Below, one piece after another: positions 51,475 through 58,617 of a stretch of DNA of 64,000 nucleotides. The stretch spans positions 806,001-870,000 of the forward strand of contig OY970206.1 in NCBI GenBank assembly GCA_963708425.1. Reading direction: 5' to 3'. The notes beneath the pieces were generated by a model. It made no database searches. It saw only the letters and a list, made by a program, of their open reading frames with translations, and was not told the DNA's origin. The translations under genes were made by a program, and so were the position numbers. Each line of letters starts with the position of its first letter. Within the stretch, counting starts at the first letter, position 1. Source of the DNA: JACMNW01 sp963708425 (GTDB lineage Bacteria; Pseudomonadota; Alphaproteobacteria; Rhodobacterales; Rhodobacteraceae).

Positions 51475-51843
51475 TCAGATGTATTCCAGCATTTCGTTCA
51501 TGTCGCCGAACAGAACGACGGTGTTGTCGTCTGTGCGCACCATGCGGCCGTAGTGGGTGGAGGAGTTCACTTCGAACAACTCCGCGGTCATCTCGCGGCC
51601 CAGATATTCGCTGATCTCATCCATCTTGAAGATCAGCTTGCCATTGCCATCAATGCGGATCAGCGCGGGGTTGTACGTGACCGTCACCCCCGGCTTGGCA
51701 TCCATGAATTCGGCAATGGCGCGGGCTTCGACGCTATCGCTCATGGTGACACCGCACTGGTGGGACACGGTTTTCTCAAAGGTGATGTCCTTCATCGCCT
51801 TGAAGATGTTGTCGTGGGAATTGTCGCGTGCAACATTTGACAT
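51475..51843 (-). CDS. mimD: Monooxygenase coupling (effector) protein MimD
   Basis: A 122-residue MmoB/DmpM-family coupling protein without cofactors. Signatures: SHQCGVTMSDSVEARAIAEFM, VTYNPALIRIDGNGKL, DEISEYLGREMTAELFEVNSSTHYG in pieces. It docks on the hydroxylase and tunes oxygen activation. It lies 11 bp after mimC. Length is normal. Confidence 0.93.
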   Translation of the reverse strand: MSNVARDNSHDNIFKAMKDITFEKTVSHQCGVTMSDSVEARAIAEFMDAKPGVTVTYNPALIRIDGNGKLIFKMDEISEYLGREMTAELFEVNSSTHYGRMVRTDDNTVVLFGDMNEMLEYI

Positions 51844-51854
51844 GATATTTCCTT

Positions 51855-52913
51855 TCAGCGGGACAGGTTGAGTTCGCCGAGGATCTTGCGGAAGCGTTCT
51901 TCGGACACCGCCCGCGCCTCCTCGAAACTCACCGGTTTGGAATGGGCCTGGCTCCAGATTGGCTGCAGCTGCTTGGCGGCATTGTCAGCCAGCTTTGCGT
52001 GCTTCATTACCCAGGATTGGAACAGGGTGCGGTTGGCGGCCCCATGCTTTTCGTCATTGGCCAAGAGGTAGATCAGGTCGATCGTGTTGGCCAAGTTACG
52101 TTCATAGTCGCCCTCTGCCGCCGCAATAACCGAAGGCGTCATGAAGTCGTTGTTCGACGCCGCCGCTTGCATCAAAAAGCCCGACCGGAACAACTCGCCC
52201 ACCAATGGCTCGAACACCAAATTAGTGGCGAAGTATTGCTCCAGATAGTCGGTTGCCCCCATGATCGTTTCAACTGCTTCACGAGTGCCTTGCCAGATCG
52301 GGTCTTCCAGCCAGGCTGCTTTGCCCGCCTCGTCATCCCAACCTTTGATATCCATGCCAATTTCGGCCAGATACAGCGTGATGTCCTGCGCCAGCCGCAA
52401 CTTGTACGACGAATTGGTCAACGTCGCGTTGTTGATCATCTGCGTATAGCCATAGCGCTGCGCCTGCATCAGGCTGGTGCCGAGCCCGAATTCAGCGTGC
52501 TTCCATGCCCCTAGATGCTTTTGAAGGATCTTGCCCCAGGCGGCATCAAAGGCCAGCGCCGCGCCTGATTTCCGACCGTTGTTGATGACGGATTGCACCA
52601 TCACCTCGATCCGGGATTGGCGCTGGTAATGGGTGCGCTCCCATTCCTGATCAGGTGCGCGAAAGGCGTGCCAATTGCTGCTTTTGGCCTGGGTGCTGTC
52701 TTTTTCGTACGCACCTTTGCCATTTGGAAACGCGATGATCCAGTCTTGGATCAGATAGCGTTCAGGATCGGGCTGCACGTCAACCGTGACATCCTCGTAA
52801 TGGGTGGCGCGCTTGGCGCGGGGTTCAAAATAACGGTATCTCCGGCTTTCGCTGTCGGCAAAAATCGCGGCCCCTGCGGCCCCGGATCCGACCGAGCTTG
52901 ATGTAGCAACCAT
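51855..52913 (-). CDS. mimC: Soluble diiron monooxygenase hydroxylase small subunit MimC
   Basis: A 352-residue beta subunit of a group 5/6-type soluble diiron monooxygenase. It shows the family start (ADSESRRYRYFEPRAKRATHYEDVTVD), DWIIAFPNGKGAYEKDSTQ and the helical core (RYGYTQMINNATLTNSSYKLRLAQDITLYLAE, in pieces). It carries no metal and packs against MimA. AGGGAGAG precedes the start. Order mimA-B-C-D places the reductase gene between the two hydroxylase subunits, as in actinobacterial mim/prm operons. Confidence 0.93.
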   Translation of the reverse strand: MVATSSSVGSGAAGAAIFADSESRRYRYFEPRAKRATHYEDVTVDVQPDPERYLIQDWIIAFPNGKGAYEKDSTQAKSSNWHAFRAPDQEWERTHYQRQSRIEVMVQSVINNGRKSGAALAFDAAWGKILQKHLGAWKHAEFGLGTSLMQAQRYGYTQMINNATLTNSSYKLRLAQDITLYLAEIGMDIKGWDDEAGKAAWLEDPIWQGTREAVETIMGATDYLEQYFATNLVFEPLVGELFRSGFLMQAAASNNDFMTPSVIAAAEGDYERNLANTIDLIYLLANDEKHGAANRTLFQSWVMKHAKLADNAAKQLQPIWSQAHSKPVSFEEARAVSEERFRKILGELNLSR

Positions 52914-52952
52914 GTCTCTCTCCCTTTTTGGTTTGGGGCGAACCCCTTGGTA

Positions 52953-54020
52953 TCAATGCGCTTTCACGGGCGCCGGTGCGGTAGATGGTGTGAACTTGTC
53001 AAAGAAGGTGCGCTCTGTATCAAAATCCTGCATGAACAGAACGGGCTGCAGCGCGTCGATCATCGGCGGTGGGCCGCAGGCATAGGCATCGGCGTCGCCC
53101 TCGATCCCCAGACGTTTCAATTCCGCCCCGACGACCTGATGCACAAAGCCGGTTGCCCCATGCCAATCGGCATCGGTATCGGCATGCGACAGCACCGGCG
53201 TAAAGGTGATGCTGGGGTGGGCGCTGGTGAGTGCTGCAATCTGATCCAGATAGAACAGATCATCGCGGGTCCGCGCCCCGTAAAAGAAATGCACCGGGCG
53301 ATCTTCGCCGCTGGCAATATGATCGTGCAGGATCGACCAGATCGGCGACATGCCCGACCCTGCGGCGACCAACACTATCGGTCCGGTTCGTCCTTCTCGC
53401 CGGAAACAGCTGCCGAAGGGTCCGCGGACGGTAACCGCCGCCCCAACTTCGATGCCGCCTGCGTCAAGTTCGTTGCTGAACTTCCCGTCGGGGTACTTTT
53501 TGATAATGAAGCGGAGCTTTTGGGTTTGGTCCGGCGTATTTGCCATGGAGAACGAGCGCGTAATCTCCTCCCCATCTTTGGTCCTGACGGTGATGTCGAC
53601 ATATTGCCCGGCCCAGAATTTGATGGGCGCCTCAAGATCAATCTCGATAGCCCGGATGTCATGCGTCAGATTGGATTTGGCGGTGATTGCCCCTTTGAAG
53701 TTCTTGACGGCAATCGATTTTGACAGCAGTTCCTCGTCAAAATTCAACAGCTCGATCACCAGATCGTCTTGCGCTAATGATCTGCATAACAAGATACCCC
53801 CCTGCTCGCGCTCGCCGTCCGATAGCGCAAACGTCGAATACTTCAGCAGATCAACTTCGCCCTCGACCAGATTGCATTTGCAGGCCGAGCACTGACCTTC
53901 CTTGCACCCATGCGGCAACGAAATGCCTTGGCGAAATGCGGCGTCTAGAACGGTTTCGCCATCTTCCACCTCGAACTCCACTCCGATGGGTTCCAGACGC
54001 ACTGTGTAGGTATCCGACAT
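52953..54020 (-). CDS. mimB: Monooxygenase NADH reductase component MimB
   Basis: A 355-residue electron-transfer subunit. The N-terminal plant-type ferredoxin domain has the 2Fe-2S motif CKEGQCSACKC with a fourth Cys near residue 78. The FAD site is RSFSMANTP, followed by the NAD domain (VLVAAGSGMSPIWSIL, then CGPPPMID). It passes electrons from NADH to the diiron centre of MimA. It is separated from mimA by 99 bp containing a strong stem-loop. Confidence 0.94.
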   Translation of the reverse strand: MSDTYTVRLEPIGVEFEVEDGETVLDAAFRQGISLPHGCKEGQCSACKCNLVEGEVDLLKYSTFALSDGEREQGGILLCRSLAQDDLVIELLNFDEELLSKSIAVKNFKGAITAKSNLTHDIRAIEIDLEAPIKFWAGQYVDITVRTKDGEEITRSFSMANTPDQTQKLRFIIKKYPDGKFSNELDAGGIEVGAAVTVRGPFGSCFRREGRTGPIVLVAAGSGMSPIWSILHDHIASGEDRPVHFFYGARTRDDLFYLDQIAALTSAHPSITFTPVLSHADTDADWHGATGFVHQVVGAELKRLGIEGDADAYACGPPPMIDALQPVLFMQDFDTERTFFDKFTPSTAPAPVKAH

Positions 54021-54084
54021 ATGTTTTCGGCCCTTTTAAGATGCACTTTCCGGCCCGGTGCCCGGCGGGGCAACGGTTAGGGTC

Positions 54085-54109
54085 TGTGGGCCGGAATATC
54101 CGGCCCACA
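54085..54109 (-). terminator. Stem-loop after mimA (differential expression)
   Basis: A perfect 10-bp stem (54085-54094 with 54100-54109, core GTGGGCCGG/CCGGCCCAC) with loop AATAT starts 11 bp after the mimA stop. It lacks a T run and lies inside the operon. A 3' stabiliser or partial terminator would keep hydroxylase large-subunit mRNA in excess. Confidence 0.65.
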
Positions 54110-54119
54110 CTTCAGTGGG

Positions 54120-55787
54120 TTAGTTGCAGGGGTTGATGGTGAACCCTTTGGCGTAATCGGCCAGGTGCTGCTTGCGGGCTGCGTCGTCCATGCCGCGCAG
54201 TGCCTTCAGTGGCGAACCAAGCTTGTTGCCGCGCACGTGGTCAAGCGTCCACATGTCCTTGTCGTCGAACCGCAGGTGTGGCTGTGGGATCAAGGTCTTG
54301 CCGTCCGAACGTACAAAGTTCAGATCAACAATCGCATCCGCCAGATCAACGCCGTCATACAGCGTCTCCCACTCACGCTTGCCAGAGAACCGGCCCATCG
54401 CAGGTGTTGGACGGCCCTGATATTCATCCGCAAATGCCTCGACGGCAGTCCAGCGATCAATCTCATGGGCAAATGTATGCAACTCGCCATCAATGGTGTC
54501 GACCACCATATCCTCACGGATCAGGCAGGGAACCAGGCATGACCAGCACCGATGCGGATACGCATAACCAACATCCGAGTTGAACAGCAGCACTTGCTGA
54601 CCAGGCTTCGACAGTTTCGCATACCACTTCCAGAATTCGCCGAACTCGGCATACCACCCCGGATACTTATGTTCGAACCATTCGAAGTCTTTCTCGGTCT
54701 GCGCTTCGATCCGCCAGAAGTTTACCGGCCAACCCACCGCAAAGAACTGCCCCACCTTGTGAACATAATTCTTCTTGGTGATCCGCTCCCAAGCCGCCGT
54801 TACGTCATCATGATGGATCTTGATGCCATACTTTTCCATCGGCAGCATGTAGGTGCGGTAGTAATCTTCATAGACCCAGCGATGCCACATCTCGGCATAG
54901 CTTTCCTTCGACTTGTCGCGGTCGGTGGTGCCATACTCGATGAACGTCCCGATGGCCGCATCAACGATCGCGTGGTTCTGCCAGAAGGCATACTTCATGT
55001 CGCGTTCGATCAGCTGGTGGTTCTCAGGCTCTTTCAACGCCGCCATCATCAGCGAGTGGCCGTTGCCAATATGCCGGCTTTCATCAGATTGCACCGACAG
55101 GAACACCGTTGGCAAAGCATAGTCGCCATTGCGTGCAGCTTCGGACGGCATCGCCACAAACAGCGTGTTGGTGAACGCGGTTTCTGCCACAACGGTCAGA
55201 TACATGCAGGCCGCAGTCATCGCATCGCCAGTCAGGAAACCTTCGCCGAACTGACGCCCGATGGTGGTGGCATAACATTTCCCGAAGGCTTCTTCGGTAA
55301 TGTCAAAGCCAGCCGGGTCGATGTAGTTTTCCATATACCACTTCTTCAGGTTCATCTGAATGGTGGAATGGCGGAATTCATCAACCATCTGCATGGTAAA
55401 CCCGGTGCGCAGATCCTCACCCGGTGCCAGACGGCTGACCATCGCCATCGACCGTGCAGCCGAGATTTCCGGGAAGGGGATGATCGCCAGGAACAGCTTC
55501 ATCCATTCAACCCAACGCGGCTCTACGTTGCGGAACATGTCGCCCCGAAGCGCGGCGTCCAGGGCACCGTAAACGCGGTTGTCCTTTTCTTCCTGCATCG
55601 AGAAGTAGGACCGCAGCACCTGCTTCATAGGGTCACGTGGTGCCTTGGTGATCTTGTAGTCGGTCGGGTAGGTCATCGCTTCCTGAACATAGGAAGGGTT
55701 CCACCCGAGGTCGGCGATTTTCTTCGTCGCATCGGCAACCGATATGCCTTTTTGCGACGTGATCTTGTTCAGTGTCAGAGTCGACAT
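54120..55787 (-). CDS. mimA: Soluble diiron monooxygenase hydroxylase large subunit MimA
   Basis: A 555-residue catalytic subunit of the mim/prm (propane, phenol, acetone) type. The diiron ligands can be placed: Glu97 (FPEISAAR), Glu127 and His130 (VDEFRH), Glu192 (AETAFTN), Glu226 and His229 (SDESRH). The match to actinobacterial MimA/PrmA is strong along the whole chain (KDNRVYGALD; WPVNFWRIEAQT; CWSCLVPCLIREDMV). It would hydroxylate a small alkane, ketone or phenol; the exact substrate cannot be read from sequence. It is the first gene of the operon, with repeat sites upstream. Confidence 0.95.
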   Translation of the reverse strand: MSTLTLNKITSQKGISVADATKKIADLGWNPSYVQEAMTYPTDYKITKAPRDPMKQVLRSYFSMQEEKDNRVYGALDAALRGDMFRNVEPRWVEWMKLFLAIIPFPEISAARSMAMVSRLAPGEDLRTGFTMQMVDEFRHSTIQMNLKKWYMENYIDPAGFDITEEAFGKCYATTIGRQFGEGFLTGDAMTAACMYLTVVAETAFTNTLFVAMPSEAARNGDYALPTVFLSVQSDESRHIGNGHSLMMAALKEPENHQLIERDMKYAFWQNHAIVDAAIGTFIEYGTTDRDKSKESYAEMWHRWVYEDYYRTYMLPMEKYGIKIHHDDVTAAWERITKKNYVHKVGQFFAVGWPVNFWRIEAQTEKDFEWFEHKYPGWYAEFGEFWKWYAKLSKPGQQVLLFNSDVGYAYPHRCWSCLVPCLIREDMVVDTIDGELHTFAHEIDRWTAVEAFADEYQGRPTPAMGRFSGKREWETLYDGVDLADAIVDLNFVRSDGKTLIPQPHLRFDDKDMWTLDHVRGNKLGSPLKALRGMDDAARKQHLADYAKGFTINPCN

Positions 55788-56100
55788 TGTTGCTCACCTT
55801 TCTTGATGAAGGGGGTGTAGGCAGATACGTCGGCAAAGGTCAGAGAACTGCGATCTGTACGACCGTCAGGTATCCAAGACGTTGGAACGCAATCACTATT
55901 TGTGAAGTGTAGTCTCAACGCAGGCCTCCCTTCCTTCGTTCTTGAACCGATCCGGACGTGTGGTCCGGCGGCGTCGGTCTTTTTCGATAGACCCATCTAA
56001 GGTCGAAAATTCCACGCAGCCAAAGGGATAATTTTGTGTAACGAAGGGATACGGAGTGTAACGAAACTTTACGCATCAGCCAGTTTTTCGAATTTATTTT
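55788..56100. promoter_or_regulatory. Divergent mimA / coiled-coil gene promoter region with TGTAACG repeats
   Basis: TGTAACG occurs at 56037-56043 and 56057-56063, exactly 20 bp apart. The second extends to TGTAACGAAACTTTACG, a 15-of-17 match to the palindrome at 57906-57922. The sites lie about 250-275 bp upstream of mimA and 40-70 bp before the divergent gene. I find no -24/-12 sigma-54 promoter (TGGC-N8-TTGC) in the mimA leader. The repeats are seen; they are inferred to bind the regulator encoded at 58618. Confidence 0.6.
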
Positions 56101-56505
56101 GTGCATCGCATGAACGCCCTACAAAGGATGCAAGTGCAGTGTTCCGGCCCAACTGCGGATAGATCAGGTGAGGGCGGTCAGGTGGCTGATGAGACAGATA
56201 CTTCCGACAAAATGGCTGGCCTGCAAAAGATGCGGGTCGCATTGGTAATCCTGACCAGTCAGGAAACCTCAAAACTTCTCAGCCGCCGCCAACGCGTTGC
56301 TGGCAAGGAAATAGAAGTGATGTGCGCCGAACGCGATCTGCACGAAGGCGGAAATTTTGATGCCAACCGCGAGCGGCTGGATGAGCTGTACCGCGAAGAT
56401 GCCTTGCTAAGGCAAGCGCTTAAAGAATCTGAGCAAGACATTGAAAAAATGGAAGGTTTGATGGCCAAGATCAACGCCGACATAGCTGCATTGTGGCAAG
56501 CATAG
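56101..56505 (+). CDS. Unknown coiled-coil protein divergent from mimA
   Basis: Open from a GTG at 56101; more likely starts are the GTG at 56182 with GAGGGCGG upstream or an ATG soon after, giving about 107 residues. The protein is almost entirely helical and charged (ERDLHEGGNFDANRERLDELYREDALLRQALKE in pieces, then EQDIEKMEGLMAKINADI), predicting a long coiled coil. No family recognised. It is the first of three same-strand genes under the TGTAACG repeats and so may be co-regulated with the monooxygenase. Confidence 0.55.
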   Translation: MHRMNALQRMQVQCSGPTADRSGEGGQVADETDTSDKMAGLQKMRVALVILTSQETSKLLSRRQRVAGKEIEVMCAERDLHEGGNFDANRERLDELYREDALLRQALKESEQDIEKMEGLMAKINADIAALWQA

Positions 56506-56536
56506 CGGCGCTTCAGATCATTGGAGGCAATCAAAA

Positions 56537-57655
56537 ATGGGGAAGCAGATGAAGGACGAACGCGCGCATTTACAGCTTTTCGATCTGATCGCTCGCGATT
56601 GGCAACTGGCCTCACCTGCTACGGGGATCACCTTCAACAGTGACAGCACGGCGGTCGCGTTCGCCTGTGCCGATGGCACTGTTCACTTGGCTGCAACTGC
56701 CGACAAGGAAGGCTCCAACACTCGGGTTCGGCGCGCCCTTGATACCGGGCGTCTGACAATCGCGCCACGCAACAAGGCCTTCGCCCCGCTGAAAGCTGCT
56801 GATTACACCGAAGGGCGTAGCACCGCCGTCGTCCCAAATGGGGCCGTGAACTTTGCCTTTGGCAAAACCAATGGCCGCATCAACACGCTGACGCCGGGCG
56901 GCATTGCCGTGCATTTGCCTGCAAAAGCCCCTGGTCCGATCAGCGCCGTTGCGCCCAGCCCCGACGGCGCAACAATGGCCTATGCCTGTGACGGCGATGT
57001 CCACCTGACTGCATCCAATGCCGATCAGAAAAATCGCCTGACCGCCCCGTCGCCCATTACCGGACTGGCGTTTTCCCCTAACGGTGAAACGTTGGTCGCA
57101 GCCTATCAAGATGGCGTAATACGCTGGCGCGTTACTGCGTTGGACCAGCCACCAGTAGAAATGCCGATCGCAGGATCACCCACCGGCCTGCTGTTCAGCA
57201 CCGATGGCGTTTGGCTAGCAGTGCTCCTGCAATCCGACGGGTTTTGCCTGATAGATACTGCCAGCAACATCGCCTACCCGCACGGCAACTTCCCCGCGCC
57301 TGTCCGTAGCGTTGCCTTCAGTAGCCCGACCAATTCGGTCGCGGCATCAGGTGCGTTTCGGGTGGCGGCCTGGGGCCTTGATGACCAACACGACATTGTG
57401 TCGGGCAAGGCCGGGCTAGTCCTGATCAACGCCGTTGCTGCCTGCCCCACGCGCAATCTGGTAGCAGTTGGCTATGCCAACGGCTTGCTCAGTCTGGCGG
57501 AAGTTGGCCGACCATCCGAAATCTTGCTGCGCGAAGACACCGGCGTCGGCATCACCTCGATGGCGTGGTCGTCCGACGGCAGCTATCTCGCGCTGGCCGG
57601 GGCCGATGGCTCTGCGGCCTTGATCGAGTTTCCCGACAGCATGTTCAAATCCTGA
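56537..57655 (+). CDS. WD40-like beta-propeller protein of unknown function
   Basis: A 372-residue protein built of repeated blades: GITFNSDSTAVAFACADGTVHLA, AVAPSPDGATMAYACDGDVHLT, GLAFSPNGETLVAAYQDGVIRW, SVAFSSPTNSVAASG, SMAWSSDGSYLALAGADGSAAL, each about 40 residues, consistent with a six- or seven-bladed propeller. No signal peptide, so cytosolic. GGAGGC lies upstream of the ATG. WD40 proteins are scaffolds and are uncommon next to monooxygenases. It follows the coiled-coil gene by 31 bp and precedes a small gene by 12 bp. Confidence 0.8.
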   Translation: MGKQMKDERAHLQLFDLIARDWQLASPATGITFNSDSTAVAFACADGTVHLAATADKEGSNTRVRRALDTGRLTIAPRNKAFAPLKAADYTEGRSTAVVPNGAVNFAFGKTNGRINTLTPGGIAVHLPAKAPGPISAVAPSPDGATMAYACDGDVHLTASNADQKNRLTAPSPITGLAFSPNGETLVAAYQDGVIRWRVTALDQPPVEMPIAGSPTGLLFSTDGVWLAVLLQSDGFCLIDTASNIAYPHGNFPAPVRSVAFSSPTNSVAASGAFRVAAWGLDDQHDIVSGKAGLVLINAVAACPTRNLVAVGYANGLLSLAEVGRPSEILLREDTGVGITSMAWSSDGSYLALAGADGSAALIEFPDSMFKS

Positions 57656-57667
57656 AAGGCATGACCA

Positions 57668-57886
57668 ATGGCTAGCGAACCACCCGTTGAACTGACCGCC
57701 GAAGAAAAAAGCAAAGACGCGTTTTTTCAGCGCATTGCACTTATCGGCGAAGAGATGATCGCGGCCCACGGTCGCGAATTCGCCACGGGCGCTTTCGTTC
57801 TGGCCGCCCGATGGATCAGCGAAGGCCGCATGGGGGCAAAGGTTGTGGCCCCTTCGGATGCCCGCGCTGCACCCCGACCCAGCTAG
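57668..57886 (+). CDS. Unknown 72-residue protein after the WD40 gene
   Basis: MASEPPVELTAEEKSKDAF, then one long helix (FQRIALIGEEMIAAHGREFATGAFVLAARWISEG) and an Ala/Pro-rich tail. No family recognised. The 12-bp gap and the common strand suggest an operon with the coiled-coil and WD40 genes. Confidence 0.6.
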   Translation: MASEPPVELTAEEKSKDAFFQRIALIGEEMIAAHGREFATGAFVLAARWISEGRMGAKVVAPSDARAAPRPS

Positions 57887-57905
57887 GGCATTTGCGGCAT
57901 CTCAC

Positions 57906-57931
57906 TGTAACGAAACGTTACAAGTGTAACG
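57906..57931. promoter_or_regulatory. TGTAACG palindrome and extra half-site upstream of the 158-residue gene and regulator
   Basis: TGTAACG-AAA-CGTTACA at 57906-57922 is a perfect 7-bp inverted repeat, followed by a third TGTAACG at 57925-57931. The same element occurs near mimA. It lies 110 bp before the 58041 gene and could control it and the activator gene behind it (autoregulation). Confidence 0.65.
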
Positions 57932-58040
57932 ATTTGAGACGGTTTTCATATGAGATGCCGCCGAATCCGCTTCCTATGCTAGTGTTCTACATTCGCTGCG
58001 ACAAATCGACGCCGCTGTGAAATTTAGGGAGTGAGCTTGC

Positions 58041-58517
58041 TTGGACATCATTTCTAAGAAAAGCGGGCCAAGAGCAGAAGATCAGCAAGCCAAACAGCAT
58101 CTGCAACGCAACTGGGGCACGATCGAAAAGCTTGCCGATACGCTCAGCGGAGGAAAGTACTCCGCTGACAAGGCACGTAAAGCTGCGGCCCCACCAAAAG
58201 CGCAAGGACTGATCATCGTCGATCAGGCCCGTCCGCGTCTGGCCGATGATCCCGTCCCCTACCTGCGGATCAGCACCAATGGCCGCGTGGTCATCGCCGA
58301 CAACAGTTCCGGCATCCAGATGCACTTTCTGGGCCAGCTGAAACGCATCAACGGCGAAGTGCGCTTCGTCATTGCAACGAAAGAGAATGGTTTCTTCACT
58401 CCGCTGGACCCTGATCTTTGCGAAAAGATCGCAGATTTGGCGAATGTGCAGGTAAATCGCAGCTATTCCGAAGACGATCTCGCGCAAGATATAAAAACAC
58501 GACTTCAGATCGCCTGA
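58041..58517 (+). CDS. Unknown 158-residue protein before the activator gene
   Basis: A soluble protein. The start appears to be TTG at 58041 with AGGGAG ten bases upstream; no ATG serves. The N-terminal 55 residues are charged and helical; the rest alternates strands and turns (YLRISTNGRVVIADNSSGIQMHFLG, then VRFVIATKENGFFTPLD). The family is not recognised. It shares strand and probable promoter with the activator 100 bp downstream. Confidence 0.6.
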   Translation: MDIISKKSGPRAEDQQAKQHLQRNWGTIEKLADTLSGGKYSADKARKAAAPPKAQGLIIVDQARPRLADDPVPYLRISTNGRVVIADNSSGIQMHFLGQLKRINGEVRFVIATKENGFFTPLDPDLCEKIADLANVQVNRSYSEDDLAQDIKTRLQIA

Positions 58518-58617
58518 CACCAAGTTTCTGCAATAGCCCATCGGGGAATGATCCCCAACCAGACGAACGCGCCGTTTGCATGGAAACTACGAATAAGTCC
58601 ACGGGAGGGGATTTATG

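Noticed and set aside
55788..56100. Sigma-54 (-24/-12) promoter before mimA
   Set aside because: No TGGC followed at the right spacing by TTGC or GC was found in the leader on the minus strand; TGGCTG at two places lacks the -12 part.
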